This document shows, piece by piece, positions 35,460-43,381 of a stretch of DNA of 64,000 nucleotides. Both the position numbers and the translations under genes were made by a program. Each line of letters begins with the position of its first letter. Position 1 is the stretch's first letter. The DNA is from an uncultured Lachnospiraceae bacterium (lineage in GTDB: Bacteria > Bacillota > Clostridia > Lachnospirales > Lachnospiraceae), in NCBI GenBank assembly GCA_910583605.1, contig CAJTXN010000001.1, forward strand, positions 620,001 through 684,000. Direction: 5' to 3'. The notes beneath the pieces were generated by a model. That model saw only the letters and a program-made list of their open reading frames with translations, was not told the DNA's origin and did not search any database.

Positions 35460-36656
35460 TCAGCACACATGTTGTTGACCGTAAAGATAATCTTCATATA
35501 ACGGAGACATATCCCGCAGCCGTTTCACAATCTGTTTCAGTTCACCCACAATATAATCAATATCCGCAATTGTAGTTTCCGGTGATATGGTTATTCTCAG
35601 GGAACCATGGGCTATTTCATGAGGCAGACCGATTGCAAGCAATACATGGGAAGGGTCCAGAGAACCGGAAGTACACGCCGAACCAGAGGATGCACAGATT
35701 CCCCTGGCATCAAGCATGATCAGCAGAGACTCTCCCTCTATAAAACGGATTGAAAAATTTGCGTTATTCGGAAGCCTGTCCACCAGATCCCCGTTCAGAC
35801 GGACATATGGAATCTCCTTTAATACCCGGTCCACCAGATGCTGTCTGAGAGAAGTCATATATTCTGCATCCTGCTCCAGTCTCCGGTCCGCAATCTCTGT
35901 GGCCTTTGCCATTCCCACGATTCCCGGAACATTATGGGTTCCGGCTCTCCGGTTTCTCTCCTGTACGCCTCCATGAATCAGGGCTCCGATTCTGATGCCG
36001 TTTCTTATATATAAAATTCCAATCCCTTTTGGTCCGTGAATCTTATGGCCGCTGGCACTTAATAAATCAATTCCCAGTTCTTTTACATTGATTCTGATCT
36101 GTCCATAGGCCTGAACCGCATCCGTATGAAACAGAATATCATGTTTTTTTGCAATTGCCCCAATACGTTTTATATCCTGTATGGTTCCAATCTCATTGTT
36201 TGCATACATTATGGAAATCAGAACCGTATCCTCACGGATGGCTGCTTCCAAATCTGCCAGATTTACCTTTCCTTTTTCATTCACATCTAAATATGTGACC
36301 TCATATCCATGTTTCTCCAAATATTCGCAGGTATGAAGTACCGCATGATGTTCAATCCGGCTTGTAATAATATGTCTTCCCTTATATTTCAATGCTTCGG
36401 CAGCAGCCTTGATTGCCCAGTTATCCGATTCGCTTCCTCCTCCGGTGAAATAAATCTCACTGGAATCCGCACCTAAAAATCCTGCTATCTGCTCTCTGGA
36501 TTCTTCAATTGCTTTTTTCGCCGTTCCCGCAAAAGTATATATACTGGCAGGATTCCCATACAATTCGGTAAAGTACGGTTTCATACTGTCAAATACTTCC
36601 GGATATACTGCAGTTGTTGCCGCATTGTCTACATATATGTTAATTTTATCAGCCAT
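35460..36656 (-). CDS. iscS: Cysteine desulfurase, IscS/NifS type
   Basis: 398 residues from ATG 36656 with AAAGGA 9 nt upstream; the frame is open upstream with no site. PLP-Lys is K205 in SASGHKIHGPKG. The catalytic Cys is C328 in GICASSGSACTSG. The N-terminus YVDNAATTAVYPEVFDSM and the HTDAVQAYGQ segment are family hallmarks. It transfers sulfur from cysteine to IscU. It has a consensus promoter. Confidence 0.96.
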   Translation of the reverse strand: MADKINIYVDNAATTAVYPEVFDSMKPYFTELYGNPASIYTFAGTAKKAIEESREQIAGFLGADSSEIYFTGGGSESDNWAIKAAAEALKYKGRHIITSRIEHHAVLHTCEYLEKHGYEVTYLDVNEKGKVNLADLEAAIREDTVLISIMYANNEIGTIQDIKRIGAIAKKHDILFHTDAVQAYGQIRINVKELGIDLLSASGHKIHGPKGIGILYIRNGIRIGALIHGGVQERNRRAGTHNVPGIVGMAKATEIADRRLEQDAEYMTSLRQHLVDRVLKEIPYVRLNGDLVDRLPNNANFSIRFIEGESLLIMLDARGICASSGSACTSGSLDPSHVLLAIGLPHEIAHGSLRITISPETTIADIDYIVGELKQIVKRLRDMSPLYEDYLYGQQHVC

Positions 36657-36701
36657 ATTTTTCATCCTTTCTTTAATTCCTACTATTCTTGTATGAAATA
36701 T

Positions 36702-36730
36702 ACTATACTTGTTTGCTGGGAATTTGTCAA
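36702..36730 (-). promoter_or_regulatory. Near-consensus promoter of iscS-iscU
   Basis: TTGACA (36725-36730) and TATAGT (36702-36707), 17 nt apart, on the minus strand, about 45 bp before the ATG. No clear operator was found near it. Confidence 0.88.
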
Positions 36731-36844
36731 GCATAAATTTTAAGACAATTTATAAAACAGAATACCACGCAGACCACTTCCGGGTGTCAGTACCTAAAAC
36801 AGCCTGCAATATTGATTTACACAGACCCGTATTTCTTCTCTCAT

Positions 36845-36869
36845 AGTCAGTAGGTCTGACTGTTTTTTT
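36845..36869 (+). terminator. Orphan plus-strand terminator-like hairpin
   Basis: AGTCAG / CTGACT stem (36845-36850 and 36856-36861) followed by GTTTTTTT. No plus-strand gene lies upstream. A competing stem CAGACC (36822-36827) with GGTCTG (36853-36858) overlaps it, so two alternative folds are possible. Confidence 0.35.
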
Positions 36870-36927
36870 GCATAAAAAAAGAACTGCATACTCATACTAC
36901 AGCCCCTCTTTACACAATACGTAAAAA

Positions 36928-37668
36928 TTATTTTTTCAAATCAAGAATATAACATGATTTGCCTTTGACTATATCATTTGATATCGTTACATGAAGCTTA
37001 GAATCTAAACAAAGTGCCGGTCTGACATAATTTAAATCGCTTGAATTTGAAGAATCAATCCTATTATTACTTCCAATTGTATACGTACAGGATACTTTCC
37101 ACGTATCAGGTGTTCTTAACCACCAGCTAACACAACTTCCATTTTCAGTATAAGAAATCCTGTTTTCAACCTCATTAAAAAAATCAATCGAAACACCCTC
37201 TTGTTCTACAGAATCAATATTTAATTCATCGATTGATAGTAAGAAAATTTTTCTGTTAATAGTTGTTTTTTCATCACCTGATACACCTATGGAAGATTCC
37301 GTAATTATAGTAATATCTACACTTTTTATCAGATTCGCAATCTCGGAAAATTGTTCAAGGAATGTACTATTCAAGAATAAATCAATTTCACTGTCTTCAT
37401 AATATGAATAATATTCATTTATTCGCAATGGTTCATCTAAAACATTTCTCCGTAACAAAAGAGCATTTCCCTTGTAATCATCAGTAATTACAAGATACGG
37501 GACATAAACATCATTCTCAAGCAGATATACCTCATTATTGGATTTATTCTGTTTGTTATAAACCAAATCCGATAATGTAGAAATATCTTTTTTTTCAGAA
37601 CAAGACGAAAAAATATTCATACCCAATAATAAAACTGCCAAAATGGCAACTCCTCTCCTCATTTTCAA
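36928..37668 (-). CDS. DUF6273-type lipoprotein in an AT-rich island
   Basis: 246 residues counted from a TTG at 37668 that is 6 nt after GGAGG; an ATG at 37662 (12 nt away) is the alternative. Signal peptide with lipobox near FSSC, where the acylated Cys is C23. The C-terminal half has SWWLRTPD, then GSNNRIDSSNSSD and YVRPALCLDSKL, the pattern I associate with DUF6273 proteins of Lachnospiraceae. Function unknown; it is anchored outside the cell. The base composition and codon use are markedly more AT-rich than its neighbours, which suggests recent transfer. Confidence 0.75.
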   Translation of the reverse strand: MKMRRGVAILAVLLLGMNIFSSCSEKKDISTLSDLVYNKQNKSNNEVYLLENDVYVPYLVITDDYKGNALLLRRNVLDEPLRINEYYSYYEDSEIDLFLNSTFLEQFSEIANLIKSVDITIITESSIGVSGDEKTTINRKIFLLSIDELNIDSVEQEGVSIDFFNEVENRISYTENGSCVSWWLRTPDTWKVSCTYTIGSNNRIDSSNSSDLNYVRPALCLDSKLHVTISNDIVKGKSCYILDLKK

Positions 37669-37767
37669 ATAAAACCTCCATCAATATTCAAACGTTCCAT
37701 GATATGAGAACATTTTTTAATTTTCATTATTAAAACATAAAACTACAGTTTTCAAAGTAATTAATAT

Positions 37768-37836
37768 CTAATATCCAAATATAACATGCATATTTTCAAT
37801 AATTAATTTGGGACTTTCTCTATTTCGCATCATCAT
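37768..37836 (-). CDS. Possible 22-residue peptide gene
   Basis: On the minus strand GAGAGGAAG stands directly before three consecutive ATG codons (37836, 37833, 37830), then an open frame to TAG at 37768-37770. The peptide reads MMMRNRESPKLIIENMHVIF followed by GY. An extended -10 element (TGCTACAAT) lies about 40 bp upstream. It is followed 99 bp later by the DUF6273 lipoprotein gene in the same direction. It may be a leader peptide, a free small protein or a remnant: KLIIENMHVIFG resembles the first strand of ABC ATPases. Confidence 0.4.
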   Translation of the reverse strand: MMMRNRESPKLIIENMHVIFGY

Positions 37837-38174
37837 CACTTCCTCTCAAAAAGCTATATTTCAATATCTGCATTTAATTGTAGCATTTTTTTCTTTTTTA
37901 TCATATACATTCGACATATAAAAAATATATCTCAAAGGTTCATAATGAAAATATCATCAAAATATGTTGAATAGTTTTTCTTACTATTGAAGTTAACAAC
38001 ACTGAAGAAATCCTTGTTAATCATTTGGAACATAAGATAAAGCGCTATTTTTTTATTCAGCAATTACCGACGGCCAGGTGTATTCCATATTTATAATATC
38101 GGCAAAGATTGCAAAATTTGCAACAAGAAAAAAACGGTAACATTCATGCTGCTTAGAATAGCAGACACAGATTA
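37837..38174. other. AT-rich intergenic region without a supported gene
   Basis: Contains an extended -10 on the minus strand (TACAAT at 37877-37882 preceded by TG one base away). On the plus strand between about 37986 and 38150 two short frames look protein-like (NNTEEILVNHLEHKIKRYFF, and NIGKDCKICNKKK with a CxxC), but they lack start sites and change frame, so they may be decayed coding sequence. No intact gene is visible. Confidence 0.4.
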
Positions 38175-38867
38175 TTACAGCATCTCAACCACTTCCGCCC
38201 TGCACAGCAGTATGCTTAAATTTCCGTTTCTGCATCTCAGCTCATCAATAAATTTTTTCTCATCTGCATCTTTCTTAAAAATCAGCTGATAGGTCAGTTC
38301 ATACATAGAACCCATATTTGTAGTTCTCACCTTGTCCAGATATATCTTATCCGTAAATTCCTGAAACAGATCATCAAATGCCCCCTGATAATTCAGATTT
38401 TCGGGAATGGTTATGCGCAGTGTCTTTTCCACATTCCGGATGACACCATAATTCGTCATCATCAGGATAAAATAAACAACTCCGATTATAACTGTAGCGA
38501 CTGCCGCAAATACAATATAACCCATTCCAGAAGCCAGACCAATTGCCATGGCAAACAATACATGAGAAATATCCTTGGAATCTCCCGGAAGACTTCGGAA
38601 TCTTACCAGCGTAAATACCCCTGCAATGGAAAAGGCTCTGGCAATATCACTTCCAACAAGTATGATAACAATGGATACCATGGCCGGAAGAATTACAAGA
38701 GTAATTGCAAAGTTTGTGGAAAAACGTTTTCTCCGGTTTGTAAAGATATAAATCATACTGATAATAAGCCCGAGGACCAGTGCTACACCTATACATATCA
38801 GGGCATCTGTAGGCACTATGCTTAAAGTTGCACTTCCTTCGGAAGTCTCAAAAATCGTATCTAACAT
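38175..38867 (-). CDS. DUF4956 membrane protein
   Basis: 230 residues with four transmembrane segments in the first ~145 residues, then a soluble C-terminal domain. The loop FTLVRFRSLPGDSKDISHVL is the most conserved-looking part and matches the DUF4956 family. It starts 7 nt inside the end of the VTC polymerase gene, so the two are translationally coupled. In many bacteria DUF4956 proteins are neighbours of VTC-domain proteins, which suggests they act together in polyphosphate production or transport; this is inference. Confidence 0.85.
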   Translation of the reverse strand: MLDTIFETSEGSATLSIVPTDALICIGVALVLGLIISMIYIFTNRRKRFSTNFAITLVILPAMVSIVIILVGSDIARAFSIAGVFTLVRFRSLPGDSKDISHVLFAMAIGLASGMGYIVFAAVATVIIGVVYFILMMTNYGVIRNVEKTLRITIPENLNYQGAFDDLFQEFTDKIYLDKVRTTNMGSMYELTYQLIFKKDADEKKFIDELRCRNGNLSILLCRAEVVEML

Positions 38868-39601
38868 ATTTTTCTCTCCGTTCCGCTGCGTTTTGCAGCT
38901 ATGTAATTTTTATATTCTGTTCCATATTTCGAAAAGGAACAGCCGTAAATTTTCAGTTCTGTAAGCAGTTCCGACAACCACACCGGCATACTGCCCACAG
39001 TTTTTATTTCCATCAGCCAGGTTCCCTTTTGTAATAATTTTTCTCCGTCATCCCCTGATTCTAAACGCAGACGTTCCCTTCTGGTCCGAATATTGGTATC
39101 GAAAGTAATTCGCAGTTCCCCATCCTCCTTTCCAAATAATGCCTTCCTGTCATATGCCAGATATACCTTCGGCACAGGTTTATATAATTCCATAAAATAC
39201 TTCAGTTCATTTAACACTTGTTCATTGATATAGGAATTTGGCATCGGAAATTTGTTATCCAGCAAAAAATCATAGGCTTCGCTTAATTGCAAAACCGTCC
39301 TTCTCTTATTCACAACACCTTTAAATTTTTTCTTGATCTCCAGAAAAACCTTATCCTCCAGAGTCGGAATACCGTAACTTCTAAGGCGCAGCTTTTCCTT
39401 ATAAATCGGACGGTCAATGGAGCAGCGTATCAGTTCATCATCCCATGTATCAAAATAAATATTACTTATGGAATAAAATCTGTTTCCTGTGCAGAAGCTG
39501 TCTTCAATCATATAAGCGCTTAACTTTTCATTCAGAACGTGATAAGAATAATCATCGATGATATACTTTTTTTCCACACGATTAAATACTTCAATTGCCA
39601 T
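38861..39601 (-). CDS. VTC-domain polyphosphate polymerase
   Basis: 246 residues. The VTC tunnel-fold signatures are visible: RVEKKYIIDD at the start, IYFDTWDDELIRCSIDRPIY then KEKLRLRSYG, FLEIKKKFKGVVNKRRT, KVYLAYDRKAL, RITFDTNIRTRR and LMEIKTVGSMPVWL. The rows of Lys and Arg line the tunnel in yeast Vtc4, and Glu residues bind metal. In yeast the domain makes polyphosphate from ATP; the bacterial role is inferred from family membership. It is third in an operon with a two-component system. Confidence 0.85.
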   Translation of the reverse strand: MAIEVFNRVEKKYIIDDYSYHVLNEKLSAYMIEDSFCTGNRFYSISNIYFDTWDDELIRCSIDRPIYKEKLRLRSYGIPTLEDKVFLEIKKKFKGVVNKRRTVLQLSEAYDFLLDNKFPMPNSYINEQVLNELKYFMELYKPVPKVYLAYDRKALFGKEDGELRITFDTNIRTRRERLRLESGDDGEKLLQKGTWLMEIKTVGSMPVWLSELLTELKIYGCSFSKYGTEYKNYIAAKRSGTERKIC

Positions 39602-39616
39602 GTTTCTCCTGCCTTT

Positions 39617-41125
39617 CTAATTTTCTTCCGAAATCTTCAGTTCAAACCAGAAGGTACTTCCCAAACCTTCCCGGCTTTCCACCCCATACTCCGCATGATG
39701 AAGATTCAATATATTCTGAACGATGGACAACCCCAGTCCGCTGCCCATAACCGCCCGCTTATGATTCTTATCCGCTTTATAATAGCGTTCCCATACATTT
39801 TTCAGTTCACTTTCCGGAATTCCGGCTCCGGAATCAGCAACTTCGATTCTGACACTGCCGGATTTTACACTCTGGCGAATCAGCACTTTTTTATCTGCAC
39901 CGGTATAGTTCACCGCATTGCTGATCAGATTATATATGACCTGATAAATTTTAAATTCATCCGCCTCCACTATGATATGTTCCTCATACTGAAATTCAAT
40001 AACATATCCGTAAGGCTCCAGCAGTTTGGCATACCGGTCCGTTGTGGCCTGAATGCTTTCCGTCAAATCATATTCTTTCGTTTCCAAAACGGTAACACCT
40101 GCCTGAATCTTAGACATATCCAGCAGGTCATTTACAAGAACCGTCAGCCGCTTGGTCTCATCAATGATCACCTGAACATTTTCCGGGGTATTTTCACCGG
40201 GCAGATCCCTCATTACCTCTGAGTAAGCGGTAATCATGGTTAATGGTGTCCGCAGATCATGGGATACATTGGCCAGCAGCTCTTTTTGCAGTACATCGGT
40301 TTTGGAAAGTTCCTTTGCCGTATGATTCAGTGTATCGGATAGTTCAGAAATTTCCCTGTAATCCTTTCCGTTAAATTCCACGGAAAAATTTCCTTTTGCC
40401 AATTCCTTTGCCGTATCATTGATAACGATAATCGGACGTGACACTCTTCTGGATATTATAAATGCTATGACCAAAGATAACAATATCAAAATAACGGATA
40501 TATAAATTAATTGAATCCGCAGGGTATGCACGGTAGCCCCTACCAGTGAAATAACGGAATTCAGAAAAATAACATATTCCGTTTCGTCGGCCGCCGTCAC
40601 AACCTGTATGGATACAACGCTTTCATTTTTGGAATTATCGGGCATATTCGGCATTTTGTTAAAGCGGTCCGGTTCCATATCCTTTCCAGCCGGAAATCTG
40701 CTTTCCGGTATATCCTCTTTTATCTCTGACATACCTGACTCTATTTCTTTTGTTTTTAATTCCAATATGCCTCCCTGCTCTACAGCCTGCTGATAAAACT
40801 CAACGATTGCTTTTCGATGCAGCTTATGTATGGAACAGCCTGGAGCGGCTTCGGCTGAATACAGCTTTTCTCCTTCCGGATTCGTAATCAGAATACAGAT
40901 ATCATAATTCCCGGATATGGTTTCCACCGCTTCCGCCAGGTCACTATCATTAATTACGGAGATCAGATTCTCTCCTGCACTTCTCAGTTCTTTTTTCTTA
41001 ATGCTTTTATAAAACACATCCAGATATACTGTCTGAAACAGCCACAGCAGTATCAGCAGTATCGCAATAAAACTTAAAAGATAACAGAAAATCTTCCATT
41101 TAATACTAATTCTCTCATGTCTCAA
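39617..41125 (-). CDS. Sensor histidine kinase
   Basis: 502 residues from the TTG at 41125, which gives MRHERISIKWKIFCYLL, a common beginning; a GTG at 41140 in the same frame is the alternative. Two transmembrane helices (~14-34 and ~204-225) bracket an extracellular sensor domain of about 170 residues that is rich in Glu, Lys and Met. HAMP follows, then the phospho-acceptor H289 in LLANVSHDLRTPLTMITAYS, N-box LISNAVNYTG, G1 DSGAGIP and G2 GSGLGLSIV. It overlaps the response regulator stop and is followed 15 bp later by the VTC gene. Confidence 0.92.
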   Translation of the reverse strand: MRHERISIKWKIFCYLLSFIAILLILLWLFQTVYLDVFYKSIKKKELRSAGENLISVINDSDLAEAVETISGNYDICILITNPEGEKLYSAEAAPGCSIHKLHRKAIVEFYQQAVEQGGILELKTKEIESGMSEIKEDIPESRFPAGKDMEPDRFNKMPNMPDNSKNESVVSIQVVTAADETEYVIFLNSVISLVGATVHTLRIQLIYISVILILLSLVIAFIISRRVSRPIIVINDTAKELAKGNFSVEFNGKDYREISELSDTLNHTAKELSKTDVLQKELLANVSHDLRTPLTMITAYSEVMRDLPGENTPENVQVIIDETKRLTVLVNDLLDMSKIQAGVTVLETKEYDLTESIQATTDRYAKLLEPYGYVIEFQYEEHIIVEADEFKIYQVIYNLISNAVNYTGADKKVLIRQSVKSGSVRIEVADSGAGIPESELKNVWERYYKADKNHKRAVMGSGLGLSIVQNILNLHHAEYGVESREGLGSTFWFELKISEEN

Positions 41126-41792
41126 AACGATATCCCACACCCCGCAATGTAACCAGGAATTTCCGGTATTCCTTCAGACTGCTTCTCAGCAGTTTAATGT
41201 GAGTATCCAGAGTCCTGTCATCACCATAATAGTCATATCCCCAAACTTCATTGATCAGTTTCTCTCTTGACAATGCAATTCCCCTGTTTATTACCATATA
41301 AAATAGCAAATCATATTCCTTTGGTGTCAGTTCCACCTTTTCTCCGTTTACTTTCACTATCCTACTGGTAAAATCAATGTTCAGTCCCTCTGCCTCAAAC
41401 ACATCATGGGAATCGGATTTTCCCAATTTGTTCTGATTTCTGGAAATAACAACTTTTACCCGCATCATAAGTTCTTTTGGTGAAAAAGGTTTTACCACAT
41501 AGTCATCAATTCCCAATTCAAAGCCGTGAATTTTATCATACTCCTCTCCCCGTGCAGAGAGCATGATGATGGGTATCTCCCGGATTTCCCGAATCTTTTT
41601 GCATACAGTGAATCCATCCAGTTCCGGCATCATTATATCCAGTATTACCAGATTAAAGTCTCCGGTTCTGCATAGTTCAATCGCCTCTATTCCATTGGAA
41701 GCCTCAGTAATACCGTACCCCTCAAATTCCGCATATTTTCTTATTACTGTCCTGATTTTTTCTTCATCATCCACTACCAGAATACTGTACAT
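41115..41792 (-). CDS. OmpR-family response regulator
   Basis: 225 residues. Receiver: acidic D8-D9, phospho-acceptor D52 in ILDIMMPELDG, T/S in MLSARGEEYD and K in VVKPFSPKEL. The C-terminal winged helix ends in YRKFLVTLRGVGYRFET. It is the first gene of the operon with the kinase, VTC polymerase and DUF4956 protein. Confidence 0.95.
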   Translation of the reverse strand: MYSILVVDDEEKIRTVIRKYAEFEGYGITEASNGIEAIELCRTGDFNLVILDIMMPELDGFTVCKKIREIREIPIIMLSARGEEYDKIHGFELGIDDYVVKPFSPKELMMRVKVVISRNQNKLGKSDSHDVFEAEGLNIDFTSRIVKVNGEKVELTPKEYDLLFYMVINRGIALSREKLINEVWGYDYYGDDRTLDTHIKLLRSSLKEYRKFLVTLRGVGYRFET

Positions 41793-41865
41793 TCCATCGC
41801 CTCCTTGTATACAGACTATACCTTCTGAATGTGTTGAATAAGTGTTAATTACTTTATGGATTTCT

Positions 41866-41902
41866 GATTGTCCTTCAATCTGTTGATTGTGTAATTATAA
41901 CA
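41866..41902 (-). promoter_or_regulatory. Candidate promoter and operator of the two-component/VTC operon
   Basis: The minus strand has an extended -10 TGTTATAAT (TATAAT at 41894-41899). Just downstream lies GATTG-TCCTT-CAATC (41866-41880), a perfect inverted repeat, followed by another GATTG (41884-41888). A -35 is not convincing, which fits activation by the response regulator. Confidence 0.45.
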
Positions 41903-41951
41903 TATTCCCGCCGGAATTCTTTAAAATATAATATATATTTTCCTATTATTA

Positions 41952-41980
41952 TTGAATTTTTCACGTTTTTATTGTAAAAT
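41952..41980 (+). promoter_or_regulatory. Predicted sigma-A promoter of the CheY/CheX-like pair
   Basis: TTGAAT (41952-41957) and TAAAAT (41975-41980), 17 nt apart, about 48 bp before the ATG of the CheY-like gene. Confidence 0.8.
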
Positions 41981-42027
41981 ATAAACAGATTTTAAAGGAA
42001 TTTTAATTGTGAAAGGAGTTTTAGTCA

Positions 42028-42408
42028 ATGACTATTAATGAGTTTAAAGTTCTTGTATGTGATGACTCTATTTTATCACGAAAGAAATTAAAAGATTGTA
42101 TATTATCAATGGGGTGTGCCGAGGTATTTGAAGCCGCCGACGGTGAAGAAGCCATTGCACAGTATGAGGCCAACAGACCAAACTTAGTATTTATGGATAT
42201 TGTAATGCCGAAGAAAGACGGTATCGAAGCTGTAACGGAAATCTTAAAAATTGATTCCAACGCTAAAATTGTTATGGCCTCTTCCGTAGGTACACAGTCA
42301 TTTTTAAAAGATGCCATCAAAGCCGGCGCTTTCGATTTTCTGCAAAAGCCGTTTGATCCGGAGCAGGTAAAAAAATTAGTTAACAACGTATGTAAAGGAG
42401 GCTGTTAG
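42028..42408 (+). CDS. CheY-like stand-alone receiver
   Basis: 126 residues with GAAAGGAG before the ATG. Receiver residues: D12-D13, phospho-acceptor D57 in LVFMDIVMPKKDG, S/T in VMASSVGTQ and K107 in FLQKPFDPEQ. There is no output domain, so it acts by protein contact like CheY. It directly abuts the next gene (stop at 42408, start at 42409). No chemotaxis or flagellar genes are nearby. Confidence 0.93.
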   Translation: MTINEFKVLVCDDSILSRKKLKDCILSMGCAEVFEAADGEEAIAQYEANRPNLVFMDIVMPKKDGIEAVTEILKIDSNAKIVMASSVGTQSFLKDAIKAGAFDFLQKPFDPEQVKKLVNNVCKGGC

Positions 42409-43290
42409 ATGTTTACACAGTTTTTTGGAAACTACTTATTAAATCAGAATCTGGTAACGCCGGAACAGTTAGTCGATGCTCTTCAGGAGAAGAAAAACAC
42501 AAGAATGAAATTAGGCGTTTTAGCCATCAATGCCGGTTACATGACAGCCAGCCAGGTGGAACGTGTTCACGAAATGCAGAGTAAAATGGATAAACGTATT
42601 GGTGATATTGCTGTAGAATTGGGATACATGACAGATGAACAGGTAATGGAACTGCTTCATTCCCAGCCTCTCGGCTACCTTCTTCTCGGTCAGGCTCTGG
42701 TTGACAAAGGATATATGACCAATACCCAGTTTGAAGATGCCATTCATGCATATAAAGAAAAATACTCTCTGACAGACGAAGATATCGCAGATAACAAAAA
42801 TTCCAAAGTAGAAAACCTCATCTCTTCTTTCTGTGATTTCTCCCAGACTTCTAATCCTGCATTATATGAGGAATTTGTATCATTACTGATGAATAACCTG
42901 GTTCGGTTCGTAGGAGATGATTTTACTCCGTTGGAACCTGTAGCCGTTACGGATGTAAACGGTTTAAAAGCCACTACCCAGGATATAACCGGTGAATTCT
43001 CCACCACCACATCCATTATGGCTGACGAACCTGCGTTTATTGAATTTGCCACCCGGTATGCGGATGAAGAGATTACCGAAATGAATGAATATGTAGAAGC
43101 TTCTGCCCAGGACTTTATCAACCTTCACAACGGTTTATTCACAGTAAATGTATCCAATAACCAGCAGATTGAATTAAAATTAACTCCTCCGACACCATTG
43201 TCTGATGCAGACCCGGAGAACTGCAAAAACGGGTTGATTCTTCCCTTCCAGTATCCGTTTGGAATCATTAAATTCTGTATCACACTATAA
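42409..43290 (+). CDS. MshEN-like helical repeats fused to a CheX-like domain
   Basis: 293 residues. Residues ~5-118 hold four repeats of about 28 residues with an LG-x-x-L...G-x-(M/V)T-x-x-Q pattern (GNYLLNQNLVTPEQLVDAL, LGVLAINAGYMTASQVERV, IGDIAVELGYMTDEQVMELL, LGQALVDKGYMTNTQFEDAI). They resemble the MshEN/GspE N-terminal repeats, some of which bind cyclic di-GMP. Residues ~135-293 look like a CheX-type phosphatase fold. The catalytic E-x-x-N pair of CheX appears here as D235-x-x-N238 (AQDFINLHNG). CheX removes phosphate from CheY, so the pair may form a self-contained switch read by cyclic di-GMP. The function is inference. Confidence 0.6.
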   Translation: MFTQFFGNYLLNQNLVTPEQLVDALQEKKNTRMKLGVLAINAGYMTASQVERVHEMQSKMDKRIGDIAVELGYMTDEQVMELLHSQPLGYLLLGQALVDKGYMTNTQFEDAIHAYKEKYSLTDEDIADNKNSKVENLISSFCDFSQTSNPALYEEFVSLLMNNLVRFVGDDFTPLEPVAVTDVNGLKATTQDITGEFSTTTSIMADEPAFIEFATRYADEEITEMNEYVEASAQDFINLHNGLFTVNVSNNQQIELKLTPPTPLSDADPENCKNGLILPFQYPFGIIKFCITL

Positions 43291-43304
43291 TATATGTTCT
43301 TATT

Positions 43305-43348
43305 AAAAAAGAGATTTCCGACTTATTACCGCCGGAAATCTCTTTTTT
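43305..43348. terminator. Bidirectional terminator between CheX-like gene and thrC
   Basis: A 16-bp stem around AAAAAAGAGATTTCCG (43305-43320) with 43333-43348, with A/T runs at both ends; it serves both converging units. Confidence 0.9.
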
Positions 43349-43381
43349 CTATATTATTCATTCAACCTATTACAACTTCTA

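Noticed and set aside
37986..38150. Protein-like plus-strand frames in the AT-rich gap
   Set aside because: No start, no ribosome site and a frame change; kept only as possible decayed sequence.
39539..40222. Long plus-strand frame across the VTC and kinase genes
   Set aside because: Antisense to two well-supported genes; shadow of their codon use.
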